Positions 45,152-54,251 of a stretch of DNA of 64,000 bases are shown here, piece by piece (the first letter of the stretch is position 1; each line of letters begins with the position of its first letter). The notes under the pieces are model-generated. The model did not search any database. It saw nothing but the letters and a program-made list of their open reading frames with translations, and was not told the DNA's origin. This DNA is from Pseudomonas sp. Fl4BN1 (GTDB lineage Bacteria > Pseudomonadota > Gammaproteobacteria > Pseudomonadales > Pseudomonadaceae). Location of the stretch: positions 94,345 to 158,344 of the forward strand of contig NZ_JAAARM010000016.1 in the NCBI RefSeq assembly GCF_009908285.1. Reading direction: 5' to 3'. A program made the translations under genes and the position numbers.

Positions 45152-45175
45152 CACCGCTGAGGCTCATCAGCGGTG
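45152..45175. repeat. Hairpin between SDR and BKACE genes
   Basis: CACCGCTGA (45152-45160) and TCAGCGGTG (45167-45175) form a 9-bp perfect stem with a 6-nt loop. A T run occurs only about 25 bp later, so this is at most a partial attenuator between the two genes. Confidence 0.45.
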
Positions 45176-45234
45176 AATGCCAGCAGCGACACCCTGGGAT
45201 TTTTTTCATCAAGAATAAAAGTCGGAGTACCGTC

Positions 45235-46167
45235 ATGTCTGAAAAAACGCCTGTCATCATCACCTGCGCCGTTACCGGTGCGATTCATACCCCGTCGATG
45301 TCACCGTACTTGCCGATCACCGCGAGGGAGATCGCCGCCGAGGCCATCGCTGCGGCCGAAGCCGGGGCGGCCATCGTGCACTTGCATGCCCGGGACCCGG
45401 AAGACGGGCGGCCAAGCCAGGACCCGCAACTGTTCCGCGGTTTTCTGCCGCAGATCAAGGCCGCCAGCGATGTGGTGATCAACCTCACCACCGGTGGTGC
45501 ACCGACCATGGGCGTCGAGGAACGCCTGCAGCCGGTGCTGGAGTTCAAGCCGGAGTTGGCCTCGCTGAACATGGGTTCGATGAATTTTGGCCTGTACGAA
45601 ATGCTCAACCGCTTCACCGAGTTCAAGCACGACTGGGAACGCCCGTACCTGGAGGAAAGCGACGATCGGATCTTCCGCAATACCTTCCGCGACATCGCGC
45701 ACATCCTCAGCGTCTGCGCCGAGAATCGCACGCGCTTCGAGATCGAGTGCTACGACATCGGCCACCTGTATACCGCTGCGCACTTCCTCGAGCGTGGCCT
45801 GCTCAAGGCGCCGTTGTTCATCCAGTCGGTGTTCGGCCTGCGGGGCGGCATCGGTGGTCACCCCGAGGACCTGGCGCATATGCGGCGCACCGCTGACCGT
45901 CTGTTCGGCGATGACTATCACTGGTCGATCCTTGGCGCCGGGCGCAACCAGATTCCCCTGGCAACCATGGGCCTGGCCATGGGCAGCCATGCCCGCGTCG
46001 GCCTGGAGGATTCCCTATGGGACGGTCCCGGCCAGTTGGCGGCGAGCAATGCCCATCAGGTACGGCGCATTCGCACGGTCATCGAAGCCTTGGGCGGCCG
46101 TGTGGCAACCCCGGACGAAGCCCGGGCGCTGCTCGGACTCAAGGGTCGTGACCAGGTCGCTTTCTGA
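45235..46167 (+). CDS. Beta-keto acid cleavage enzyme (BKACE, DUF849)
   Basis: A 310-residue zinc enzyme that condenses a beta-keto acid with acetyl-CoA and splits it into acetoacetate and a new acyl-CoA. The metal ligands are His49 and His51 in VHLHARDPEDGRP, and the TIM-barrel family motifs NLTTGG, LASLNMGSMNFG, IECYDIGHLY and GLGG-like RGGIGGHPEDL are present. The C-terminal LGAGRNQIPLATMGLAMG and ARVGLEDSLW complete the signature. Characterised members act on 3-keto-5-aminohexanoate or dehydrocarnitine; the side-chain specificity here is unknown. Its neighbour SDR could supply the keto acid. Confidence 0.93.
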   Translation: MSEKTPVIITCAVTGAIHTPSMSPYLPITAREIAAEAIAAAEAGAAIVHLHARDPEDGRPSQDPQLFRGFLPQIKAASDVVINLTTGGAPTMGVEERLQPVLEFKPELASLNMGSMNFGLYEMLNRFTEFKHDWERPYLEESDDRIFRNTFRDIAHILSVCAENRTRFEIECYDIGHLYTAAHFLERGLLKAPLFIQSVFGLRGGIGGHPEDLAHMRRTADRLFGDDYHWSILGAGRNQIPLATMGLAMGSHARVGLEDSLWDGPGQLAASNAHQVRRIRTVIEALGGRVATPDEARALLGLKGRDQVAF

Positions 46168-46246
46168 CCCTTGAAGGCCCAGTGCCGGTGGTCCTGGCTC
46201 CAGGGCCGCTGGCGATCCCGCATAACAACTACAAAGGGATATGCTC

Positions 46247-47584
46247 ATGAACACGGCGACCACTGCCGCTCCCCGGGATCAGCAACAGCTGACCCGCCTG
46301 ATGTTCCTCAAGCTCATGCCGCTGCTGATCGCGGCCTATGTCCTGAGTTTTCTCGACCGCACCAACATCGCCCTGGCCAAGCACCAACTGGATGTCGACC
46401 TGGGTATTTCCGCCGCGGCCTATGGGCTGGGGGCGGGGTTGTTCTTCTTGACCTATGCGCTGTCCGAGGTGCCGAGCAACTTGATCATGCACAAGGTCGG
46501 CGCGCGTTTCTGGATCGCCCGGATCATGGTCACCTGGGGGCTGATCTCCGCCGCCATGGCCTTCGTCCAGGGCGAGACGTCGTTCTACGTGCTGCGCCTG
46601 TTGCTGGGCGTTGCCGAAGCCGGCCTGTTCCCTGGGGTGATGCTGTACCTGACCTACTGGTTCGATCGTCAGCAACGGGCCCGGGCCACCGCCTACTTCC
46701 TGCTGGGGGTGTGCCTGGCCAACATCATCGGCGGACCGTTGGGCGCGACGTTGATGAAGCTGGACGGCGTGCTGGGCTGGCACGGCTGGCAGTGGATGTT
46801 CATGCTCGAAGGGCTGCCAGCGGTGTTCTTTGCCTGGGTGGTCTGGCGCCGCCTGCCGGATCGCCCGAGCCAGGCCCCCTGGCTGAGCGCCGAAGAAGCC
46901 CAGGCCATCGAGCAGCGCTTGGCCCACGAAGCCGATGAGGGCGCGGGGCAGGGCGGGCACTCGTTCAAGCAGTGCTTCACGCCGCAGATCCTGCTGGCGA
47001 TCTTCGTTTACTTCTGCCATCAGATCACCGTCTACACGGTGATCTTTTTCCTCCCCAGTATCATCAGCAAGTACGGCAACCTGAGCCTCATGAGCGTCGG
47101 CCTGCTGACCTCGTTGCCATGGATCGCCGCTGCCCTCGGCGCCATCACCTTGCCGCGGCTGGCCAGCGATCCGCAGCGGGCCCGGCGCCTGCTGGTGTGC
47201 GGCTTGCTGGTGATGTCGCTGGGGCTGCTGATCGCGGCGTTTTCCGAGCCGCTGTTCAGCCTGTTGGGGTTCTGTGTGGCGGCGCTGATGTTCTTTGTGG
47301 TGCAGTCGATCATCTTCTTGTACCCGGCTTCGCGGCTCAAAGGTGCGGCCCTGGCCGGCGGCCTGGGTTTTGTGAACTCCTGCGGGCTGCTGGGCGGGTT
47401 TGTCGGCCCCTCGGTGATGGGCGCGATCGAGCTGAGCACCGGCGATGCCATGAGCGGGCTGAAGGTGATTGCCCTGGTGCTGCTGGTCGCAGCGCTGGCA
47501 GCATGGCGCTTGCGCCAGGGGCATGAGGACCAGCGCGGTGATTGTGCGGCGGGCGCGGGGCGGTCGCTGAGAAACCCTGCCTGA
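46247..47584 (+). CDS. MFS transporter, ACS type
   Basis: A 445-residue 12-helix transporter of the same ACS family as the one at 33694. YVLSFLDRTNIALAKHQL, YALSEVPSNLIMHKVGARFW and LLGVAEAGLFPGVMLYLTYWF are the family marks. It follows BKACE by 79 bp and probably imports the hydroxy or keto acid processed by SDR and BKACE. AAAGGG upstream fits the ATG at 46247 better than that at 46241. Confidence 0.9.
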   Translation: MNTATTAAPRDQQQLTRLMFLKLMPLLIAAYVLSFLDRTNIALAKHQLDVDLGISAAAYGLGAGLFFLTYALSEVPSNLIMHKVGARFWIARIMVTWGLISAAMAFVQGETSFYVLRLLLGVAEAGLFPGVMLYLTYWFDRQQRARATAYFLLGVCLANIIGGPLGATLMKLDGVLGWHGWQWMFMLEGLPAVFFAWVVWRRLPDRPSQAPWLSAEEAQAIEQRLAHEADEGAGQGGHSFKQCFTPQILLAIFVYFCHQITVYTVIFFLPSIISKYGNLSLMSVGLLTSLPWIAAALGAITLPRLASDPQRARRLLVCGLLVMSLGLLIAAFSEPLFSLLGFCVAALMFFVVQSIIFLYPASRLKGAALAGGLGFVNSCGLLGGFVGPSVMGAIELSTGDAMSGLKVIALVLLVAALAAWRLRQGHEDQRGDCAAGAGRSLRNPA

Positions 47585-47683
47585 GTCGTTTCCGGGGGCG
47601 GGTGCCAGGCGGCCGATCTTGTCTGGACGCCAGCCCCCGGGCCTTTCTACACTGAGCTCCGTTTGGGGAATGGGGCATCGCCG

Positions 47684-48616
47684 ATGAATCGCAATGAACT
47701 GCGCAAGGCCGACATCAACCTGATGGTGGTGTTCGAGGCGTTGATGCTGGAACGCAACGTCACCCGAGTGGCGGAAAAACTGTTTCTCGGCCAGCCGACC
47801 ATCAGCTCCGCGCTCAATCGATTGCGGGCGATGTTCAATGACCCGCTGTTCATTCGCGTCGGCCATCGCATGGAGCCCACGGCCCGTGCCGAGCAGATCA
47901 TCCAGCATCTGTCGCCGGCCCTGGATGCACTGTCCTCGGCCCTGAGCCTGACCCATGATTTTGATCCCGCCAGCAGCACCATGACCTTTCGCATCGGGCT
48001 CTCCGACGATGTCGAGTTCGGCCTGCTGCCCCCTTTGCTACGGGCCCTGCGCCAGGAAGCGCCGCAGGTGGTGGTCGTGGTACAGCATGTGGATTACTGG
48101 CGCATTCCCGACCTGCTGGCCTCTGGCGACATCACCGTCGGCATCAGCCAGACCCGTGGCCTGCCGGCCAACGCCAAGCGCAAGCTGCTGCGGCATATTC
48201 AGCCCAGCGTGCTGCGGGCCGATGCCAGCGAAACCCCGCTGACCCTCGACGAATATTGCGCACGCCCCCATGTGCTGGTGTCCCACACTGCCAACGTTGC
48301 CGGTTTTGCCGATGAATGGCTGGCAGAGATCGGCCGGACTCGCCAGGTGGTGCTGTCGGTGCCGCAGTACAGCTCGTTACCGGCCTTGCTGGCGGGCACT
48401 GACATGCTTGCCAGCCTGCCGGATTACGCGGCGGCGGCCATGGCCGCTTCCGGGCAGTTGTTCGTCGAACCCTATCCCTTCAAGACCCCGACCCTGGACT
48501 TGTCCATGGTCTGGCTCAGCCATGTGGACACCGACCCCGCCGAACGCTGGCTGCGCTCGAGGCTGGAAGCGTTCATGGGCGAACGGGCGGCCCTGGCCCA
48601 GCCAAACTCGTCCTGA
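47684..48616 (+). CDS. LysR-family transcriptional regulator (NodD-like)
   Basis: A 310-residue LysR regulator. The HTH is near residues 10-65 (DINLMVVFEALMLERNVTRVAEKLFLGQPTISSALNRL, read in parts), followed by the effector-binding domain with FRIGLSDDVEFGLLPPLL. The sequence DPLFIRVGHRMEPTARAE is typical of the NodD/SyrM branch. The ATG at 47684 is the natural start after the leader. It lies 100 bp after the MFS gene, in the same direction. Target unknown; it may control this end of the island or the LtrA-like gene downstream. Confidence 0.9.
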   Translation: MNRNELRKADINLMVVFEALMLERNVTRVAEKLFLGQPTISSALNRLRAMFNDPLFIRVGHRMEPTARAEQIIQHLSPALDALSSALSLTHDFDPASSTMTFRIGLSDDVEFGLLPPLLRALRQEAPQVVVVVQHVDYWRIPDLLASGDITVGISQTRGLPANAKRKLLRHIQPSVLRADASETPLTLDEYCARPHVLVSHTANVAGFADEWLAEIGRTRQVVLSVPQYSSLPALLAGTDMLASLPDYAAAAMAASGQLFVEPYPFKTPTLDLSMVWLSHVDTDPAERWLRSRLEAFMGERAALAQPNSS

Positions 48617-48722
48617 TCTCGACCTGAGGCCACAACCTGTAGTCGCTTACGGGCAGACGCCTGGCATTAGCCCCAGCGCCTGCTTTGCTCTGTGAATCCT
48701 CTGTGATCGATGGAGAGTGCCC

Positions 48723-49913
48723 ATGAGTCGTTCCCACTCACTGTTGCGTGGCCGTGGTAGCCATGACAGCGGCAAGGTTGGCATGGTCGAGTTGTTTTTC
48801 GACCTGGTGTTCGTGTTTGCCGTGACCCAGTTGTCCCACTCGTTGCTGGCACATCTGTCCCTGGGTGGGGCGCTGCAGGTGGCCTTGCTGATGGTGGCGG
48901 TGTGGTGGGTATGGATCTTCACCTCGTGGATCACCAACTGGCTGGACCCGGAAACCCTGCCGATCCGCCTCGGGCTGTTTGTGCTGATGGTGGCTGGCCT
49001 GCTGTTGTCGTCTTCGATTCCCCAGGCGTTTGGTGAGCGTGGCTTGTTGTTCGCCGGCGCCTACGTGTTCATGCAGGTGGGGCGCACAGCCTATTCCTTG
49101 TGGGCGGTGCGCGGCGAGCCGCTGAACATGACCCGCAACTTCCAGCGGATTCTGTTGTGGTTGATGTTCTCCGGGGTCTTCTGGATCACCGGTGGCCTGT
49201 TGCAAGGGACTTCGCGCCTGGCCTTCTGGGCCCTGGCCCTGGCCATCGAGGTGCTGTCACCGTCGGTGTATTTCTGGGTGCCGGGGCTGGGGCGTTCGAC
49301 CCTTGAGGACTGGAATGTCGAGGGCAATCACATGGCCGAGCGTTGCGGCCTGTTCGTGATCATTGCCCTGGGCGAGTCGTTGCTGGTCACTGGCGCAACC
49401 TTCGCCGAGCTGGCCACCAGCGCCCAGGGCGTGCTGGGGTTTGTGGTCGCGGTGCTCGGCAGCATCGCCATGTGGTGGGTGTATTTCGACAGTGGTGCCG
49501 AGCGCGCCCACCACCGCATTGCCCATTCCCAGGACCCCGGACGACAGGCGCGGATCGCCTACACCTACCTGCACCTGCTGATTGTCGCCGGGGTCATCGT
49601 CAGTGCCGTGGCCGATGAGCTGGTGCTGGTGCATCCGGATCACGCCAGCTCGGCGGGGGTACTGGTGATCGTCGGTGGTCCCTGGCTGTTCCTGCTGGGT
49701 TGCGCCTTGTTCAAGTGGGTGATGAATGATCGATGGTTGCCGCCGCTGTCCCATCTGGTCGGGCTGGCTGCCTTGCTGCTGCTGTTGCCCGCGGCCTGGA
49801 GCCAGGTGTTTTCCGCCTTGGCGCTGGGCAGCCTGACGACGTTGGTGATGGTGGTCGTGGCCACCTGGGAAACCCTGGCCCTGCGTGAACGGGCGACGAC
49901 GGCAGGGCAATGA
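48723..49913 (+). CDS. Low-temperature-requirement A (LtrA) family membrane protein
   Basis: A 396-residue protein with about 11-12 hydrophobic helices and the LtrA signature VGMVELFFDLVFVFAVTQLSHSLL close to the N-terminus, then WWVWIFTSWITNWLDPE. A later segment FVIIALGESLLVTGATFAE is also conserved in the family. The biochemical function is unknown; the Listeria member affects growth in the cold. The start at 48723 follows GGAGAGTG with proper spacing. It stands alone between two unrelated genes. Confidence 0.85.
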   Translation: MSRSHSLLRGRGSHDSGKVGMVELFFDLVFVFAVTQLSHSLLAHLSLGGALQVALLMVAVWWVWIFTSWITNWLDPETLPIRLGLFVLMVAGLLLSSSIPQAFGERGLLFAGAYVFMQVGRTAYSLWAVRGEPLNMTRNFQRILLWLMFSGVFWITGGLLQGTSRLAFWALALAIEVLSPSVYFWVPGLGRSTLEDWNVEGNHMAERCGLFVIIALGESLLVTGATFAELATSAQGVLGFVVAVLGSIAMWWVYFDSGAERAHHRIAHSQDPGRQARIAYTYLHLLIVAGVIVSAVADELVLVHPDHASSAGVLVIVGGPWLFLLGCALFKWVMNDRWLPPLSHLVGLAALLLLLPAAWSQVFSALALGSLTTLVMVVVATWETLALRERATTAGQ

Positions 49914-49993
49914 GGCCAAGGGATAATTCAATCGCTGCGGCGCGCTTGTGTAGTATGGAGCGCCTTTTCCCCTGACTGACCGGGAGCTCTGCC

Positions 49994-50359
49994 ATGCCGC
50001 ACCTGTATATGGAATACACCGCCAACCTGCCCCAGCTGGACGTCGACAAGGCGCTGCTGCGGCTCAACCATGGGCTGGTGGCGTCCGGGCAGTTTGCCGA
50101 TGAGTTCGACATCAAGAGTCGTGCGGTGAAAGTCGAGTCGTTCCGGGTCGGCACCGGCCTGGGTGAACGAGCCTTTGTCCACGTCAAGCTGGCCCTGCTC
50201 AGCGGCCGTTCGCCAGAGATCAAGAAGCAGGTGTCCGAGCACCTGTTGGCGGTGTTGCAGGATCTGGCGCCTTGGCCGGCGGACATCCAGGTGCAGTTGT
50301 GCGTGGAGATTATCGATATCGACCGCGTCTCCTACAGCAAGGCTGCCATCGGCCGCTAA
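49994..50359 (+). CDS. 5-carboxymethyl-2-hydroxymuconate isomerase family protein
   Basis: A 121-residue protein of the CHMI (HpcD/HpaF) family of tautomerases. The catalytic Pro follows the initiator Met (MPHLYMEYTANL), and the family motifs FRVGTG, AFVHVKLALLSGRS and CVEIIDIDRVSYSKA are seen. Canonical members work in homoprotocatechuate degradation with hpa/hpc genes, none of which is nearby, so this is an orphan copy. It is preceded by the LtrA gene (80-bp gap) and converges with the LysR gene downstream. Confidence 0.88.
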   Translation: MPHLYMEYTANLPQLDVDKALLRLNHGLVASGQFADEFDIKSRAVKVESFRVGTGLGERAFVHVKLALLSGRSPEIKKQVSEHLLAVLQDLAPWPADIQVQLCVEIIDIDRVSYSKAAIGR

Positions 50360-50371
50360 TGGCAACAGCCC

Positions 50372-51310
50372 CTAGAGCAGGCCCGGTTCGGCGCAGGCCT
50401 TGACCACCTGCTCGCGGAACCAGGTTTGCGCACTGTCCTGATCGCTGTCCTGGCTCCATTGCATGTCCAGGGTGAACCCCGGTAAACCGCTGGGGGCCTC
50501 GCAATGGTTGAACACCACTTCATTGGCCAGCAGGGCCTGGATCCGCCGGGGCAGGGTGAGGATGAAGTCGGTGCCGGTGATCATTTTCAGTGCCGCGCTG
50601 TAGCTGTTGGAGCGGGCGACGATCTGCCGTTTTTGGGCCTGGCGGGCCAGCCAGCCATCCACCATGTTGCTGTCCGAAGTCCAGGGTGTGGGAAACACGT
50701 GACGTCGCTCAATGAACGACTGCAGGCTGAAACGCGGCTCCTTGGGCGGTGTCGCGCGCTTGTCGAAGACACACACCAGGTCATCCTCCAGCAGCATCTG
50801 TGACTTGAGGTCGGCGTGGCTGCGATGGAAGTTCGGGCCGAAGCAGATCACCAGGTCGATGCTGCCATCGCGCAATTCATCGGCGGGCACATCGGTCTCC
50901 AGCTTTTGCACGTTGACCGTCACCGGCAGGTCGGCATAGTCGAAGCCCTTGAGCAGCCGCGGCAGGATCAGCAGCTCGAAGTATTCCGGGGCACACAGGG
51001 TGAAGGTCACCGCCTGGCGGCTCGGGTCGAAGGCCGGGGCGCCGCTGTGGCAGAGGTTGATGCTCTCGAGGATTTTCAGCACGTGGCTGTACATGCTGGT
51101 GGCCTTGTAGGTCGGGCGCATGCCGGTGCGGGTGTTGATGAACAGCTCGTCCTCGAAGCCGTTGCGCAGTTTCTTCAGGCAGTAGCTGACGGTCGACTGG
51201 CTGACGCAGAGGGTTTCCGAAACACCGGTGACACTGCTTTGCTCGTACACCGCGATAAAGACCATGAGGTCTTGCATGTCGAGTTTTCTGAGCACATTGC
51301 TGATGAGCAT
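50372..51310 (-). CDS. LysR-family transcriptional regulator
   Basis: A 312-residue LysR regulator. The HTH at residues about 10-70 reads MQDLMVFIAVYEQSSVTGVSETLCVSQSTVSYCLKKLR (in parts), followed by GFEDELFINTRTGMRPT and a ligand-binding domain with FTLCAPEYFELLILPRLL. The start at 51310 is chosen because the family N-terminus ISNVLRKLDMQDL begins there; a longer frame lacks similarity. It is convergent with the CHMI gene and 180 bp downstream of the EamA gene; the target is unknown. Confidence 0.88.
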   Translation of the reverse strand: MLISNVLRKLDMQDLMVFIAVYEQSSVTGVSETLCVSQSTVSYCLKKLRNGFEDELFINTRTGMRPTYKATSMYSHVLKILESINLCHSGAPAFDPSRQAVTFTLCAPEYFELLILPRLLKGFDYADLPVTVNVQKLETDVPADELRDGSIDLVICFGPNFHRSHADLKSQMLLEDDLVCVFDKRATPPKEPRFSLQSFIERRHVFPTPWTSDSNMVDGWLARQAQKRQIVARSNSYSAALKMITGTDFILTLPRRIQALLANEVVFNHCEAPSGLPGFTLDMQWSQDSDQDSAQTWFREQVVKACAEPGLL

Positions 51311-51490
51311 CCTTTCCGTCTCGCTGGGCACCTGGCGCCGGTGGCGCACAAACCGGGTCGATGCTAACGGAACGATGGTCTTGATTAAATGCCCGGGACA
51401 GGGGTTGGCGGACAGCATCGGGACATTAATTTCCGATAACACGACCTGCGCCGTTTCTCGCCGGAGAACGGGGCTTGTCCCGGGGGGATT

Positions 51491-52399
51491 TCAGGCCATG
51501 ACGGCCCTCGGACGACTGCCGCGCACCAGGCTGAACATACCCAGGAGCACCAGCAGTACCCCGAGCAATTCCCCCAGGTGAGGGGCCTGGCCCAGCCACA
51601 GCCAATGGAACAGGGTGAGCAACAAAGTGCTCAGGTAAATGTAGGAAATCACTGTGGAGGGGGCGATGACGCCGATGGCCCGGTGCAGCAGCCAGAAGGT
51701 TGCCAGGGTGGCGAACACTGCCAGGTACAGCAACCACAGCAGGTCGTTGCTGCTTAGCGCGGCGGCGCTGCGCCAGCCGCCGCTGGCCAGGCTGGCGACA
51801 AACAGAAACAGCGCGCCGAAGAGCATGTTCCAGAAGGTCATGGCTGTCGGGCTGCAGCCTTGCAGGCTGCGGGCCTTGAAGCGTTGGCTGAGGGGCGAGT
51901 AGGCGGCCATGGCCAGGCAGCCCAGGGCATAGACCGCCATGGCATACAGCGACGGCAGTTGCCCTGGAGCCCCACCTTTGAGAATCAGCAGCAGCGCGCC
52001 GGCACCGGCCACCAGCATTGGTAGCCAGCGCCGTTGCTGGCCGCTGCCGGGCAGCAACCAGCCTTCGAACAGCAGGGTCAATAACGGCACCAGGGTGAAC
52101 AGGGTCCCGGTGTTGACCGCCGAGGTGTAGCGCAGGGCCTCGAACAGCGAACCGAAGTACAGCGCCAACAGCAGGCCCAGCACCGCATGGGCGCGCAACC
52201 CGGCGAAGGTCATGGTCGAGGAGCCCTTGAGCCATAGCAGCGGCACGAACATCAGCGCCGAGAACAACAGACGCAGGGCCGTCAGCAGCACCGGATCGAT
52301 GGCCTGGCTGACTTGGGCGGCGGCGAAGAACGATGCCGCGATCAGCGCTGCCCAGAGCAGCATGCCAAGATGGGCCTGGGTAAAACTCACAGGGTTCAT
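51491..52399 (-). CDS. DMT-family (EamA) transporter
   Basis: A 302-residue inner-membrane protein with ten hydrophobic helices in two EamA repeats (FFAAAQVSQAIDPVLLTALRLLFSALMFV and SYIYLSTLLLTLFHWLWLGQ regions, read in parts). The family exports metabolites or amino acids. It starts 32 bp after the CynX-like gene in the same direction and is probably the end of that transcript. No substrate can be assigned. Confidence 0.9.
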   Translation of the reverse strand: MNPVSFTQAHLGMLLWAALIAASFFAAAQVSQAIDPVLLTALRLLFSALMFVPLLWLKGSSTMTFAGLRAHAVLGLLLALYFGSLFEALRYTSAVNTGTLFTLVPLLTLLFEGWLLPGSGQQRRWLPMLVAGAGALLLILKGGAPGQLPSLYAMAVYALGCLAMAAYSPLSQRFKARSLQGCSPTAMTFWNMLFGALFLFVASLASGGWRSAAALSSNDLLWLLYLAVFATLATFWLLHRAIGVIAPSTVISYIYLSTLLLTLFHWLWLGQAPHLGELLGVLLVLLGMFSLVRGSRPRAVMA

Positions 52400-52431
52400 A
52401 CAGATCTCCCGGGCAGATCAGTCGAAGGGGC

Positions 52432-53616
52432 TCAGCGGATGTGCTGGGCGTACTGCCGCGGGTTGAAGCGCAGCACCATGAAAATCATCAGCAGCATCAC
52501 TGCGGTCAGCGACCACCAGGCCCATTCGAAGCTGCCCAGGCGATCGCGGATGATCCCCGCCAGCAGTGGCGACAGGCCGGCGATCAAGTAGCCGATGCCC
52601 TGTACGAAGGCGGTCAGGCCGCCAGCACGGCGCGGGTCGGGCAGGTGGTCGAGGGACACGATCAGGCTCATCGGAAACAGTCCGCCAATGCCCAGGCCCA
52701 GCAGGCATGGCCAGAGCAGGCTCAAATGCCGGGGGCTGAGGATCAGGCCACAGAAACCGATGATGATCAGGACCAGCAGGGCCACCAGCACCAGGCGCCG
52801 ATCCTGGCTGCGGTTGGCGATGGCCGGGGTGATCAGCCCGGAAATCACTTCCATGGCGGTGAGAAAGCCCAGCAACAGGCCGGCGTTCTGCTCGCTCCAG
52901 CCGTTCTCTACGTAGTAGGGCGCAAGCCACGCCAGCACACAGGTGTAGGAAGCGGTCCCGAGGCCAAAGAATACCGCCAGCAGCCAGGCCCGGCGGTTGC
53001 CGACAAAGGACTCTCGGCCGGCAGCAGCGGCCGGCAGGCTCGGCAGCGCGCTGCGCTGGGCGTACCAGAACACCAGGGCCAGCAGCGCCAGGGCGGCCCA
53101 GATCGCCAGGGCCAGGCGCCAGCTGCCGCTGTGGTTCATCACCAGCGGGGCGAAGGAGGCGGCGATGGCTGCGCCGCCCATGATCGAGGTGACATACAGG
53201 CCCATGAACAGCGAGACATTGTCGGCAAAGCGCGACTTGATCAGGGCCGGCATCAGTGCCTGGATCAGCGCAATGCCGATGCCTGCCAGTACCGCGCTGA
53301 GAATCAGCTCCGCTGCCGAGTCCATGAACAGCCGCGAGACGGTGGCCAGGCCGATGACCAGCAATGACAGGACCACGGTACGGTGTTCCCCCAGGCGCTG
53401 GCTGATGCCCATGCCGAAGAACATCGCCAGGCCCATGGCCATGACCGGCAGCATGGTCAGCAAGGAAGCCAGGCTGAAACTCAGTGGGATATCGCCGCGA
53501 ATGCCTGAGAGCAGCGGGCCGACGGCGGCCATCGACGGCCGCAGGTTCAACGCTACCAGTACCACGCTGACCATCAGCCAGAGTGCGGGGCGGGATGTTG
53601 CACGAACGTTTTCCAT
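52432..53616 (-). CDS. cynX: CynX/NimT-family MFS transporter (probable cyanate transporter)
   Basis: A 394-residue, 12-helix MFS protein of the CynX/NimT type. VVLVALNLRPSMAAVGPLLSGIRGDI is the conserved first-helix region of this family. It lies 129 bp after cynS on the same strand, matching the cynTSX order of E. coli, so a role in cyanate or related uptake is inferred from context. A terminator hairpin lies in the gap before it, which would lower its expression relative to cynTS. The start at 53616 is preferred over the longer 53634. Confidence 0.85.
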   Translation of the reverse strand: MENVRATSRPALWLMVSVVLVALNLRPSMAAVGPLLSGIRGDIPLSFSLASLLTMLPVMAMGLAMFFGMGISQRLGEHRTVVLSLLVIGLATVSRLFMDSAAELILSAVLAGIGIALIQALMPALIKSRFADNVSLFMGLYVTSIMGGAAIAASFAPLVMNHSGSWRLALAIWAALALLALVFWYAQRSALPSLPAAAAGRESFVGNRRAWLLAVFFGLGTASYTCVLAWLAPYYVENGWSEQNAGLLLGFLTAMEVISGLITPAIANRSQDRRLVLVALLVLIIIGFCGLILSPRHLSLLWPCLLGLGIGGLFPMSLIVSLDHLPDPRRAGGLTAFVQGIGYLIAGLSPLLAGIIRDRLGSFEWAWWSLTAVMLLMIFMVLRFNPRQYAQHIR

Positions 53617-53709
53617 AACCAGACCTTGAACCAACAGGGTACTGATTAGGCGGTGGCGTGCAGAGCGGGAGCAAATCAGAAAGTCTGCAGGGCTATTTAA
53701 AAACTAAAT

Positions 53710-53735
53710 AAGCGGCAAGCCTTGGCTTGCCGCTT
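53710..53735 (-). terminator. Terminator or attenuator after cynS
   Basis: AAGCGGCAAGCC (53710-53721) and GGCTTGCCGCTT (53724-53735) form a 12-bp stem. Read on the minus strand it is followed by ATTTAGTTTTTAAA, a suitable U-rich tail. It separates cynTS from the CynX-like gene. Confidence 0.85.
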
Positions 53736-53745
53736 GTCGCTGCTG

Positions 53746-54216
53746 TCAGAACGGCTTGGTCGGCAGGTACTTGCCGTCCAGGGTGATCACGGCACGAGAG
53801 CCGCCTTCAGGATCGTCGACCTTCTTGATGTCCAGCTTGAAGTTGATGGCGCTGATGATGCCGTCGCCGAACTGTTCGTGGACCAGGGCCTTGAGGGTCG
53901 AGCCATAGACCTGGAGCATTTCATAGAAGCGGTAGACGGTCGGGTCGGTGGGGATGCCGCCGGCAATGCTGCCCCGCAGGGGAATGCTTTGCAGCAGGCG
54001 ACTGGCGTCTTGATCAAGGCCCAGCTTGTCGCACACCCGTTCGGCAGCCGGGGCCGGCAGGGCATGCTGGCCCAGCAGGGCGGCGGTGACGAAGGCCAGG
54101 CTCAGCCCGGTGCCGTCGGTGAGATCCTGCCACGACAGGTTTTTGCGTGCCTTGGCATCGATGATGGTGTCGGCCAGGGCCAGGCGTGGAGCTTGGGCGA
54201 ATTGGGATTGCAGCAT
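53746..54216 (-). CDS. cynS: Cyanate hydratase (cyanase)
   Basis: Decomposes cyanate with bicarbonate to ammonia and CO2; a cytosolic decamer. The 156 residues equal the E. coli length, and the catalytic residues Arg96, Glu99 and Ser122 fall in VYRFYEML and FGDGIISAINF at the same numbers. An N-terminal helix-turn-helix-like region precedes. RBS AGAGGAAG fits the start at 54216. The gene is downstream of cynT in a cynTS operon. Confidence 0.97.
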   Translation of the reverse strand: MLQSQFAQAPRLALADTIIDAKARKNLSWQDLTDGTGLSLAFVTAALLGQHALPAPAAERVCDKLGLDQDASRLLQSIPLRGSIAGGIPTDPTVYRFYEMLQVYGSTLKALVHEQFGDGIISAINFKLDIKKVDDPEGGSRAVITLDGKYLPTKPF

Positions 54217-54251
54217 GGGTTGCTTCCTCTTGGGTAATGAACGGGGGCGGC

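Noticed and set aside
46229..47956. A 575-codon minus-strand frame across the MFS gene and the start of the LysR gene
   Set aside because: Low-complexity Gln/His/Pro-rich product and complete overlap with well-supported plus-strand genes.
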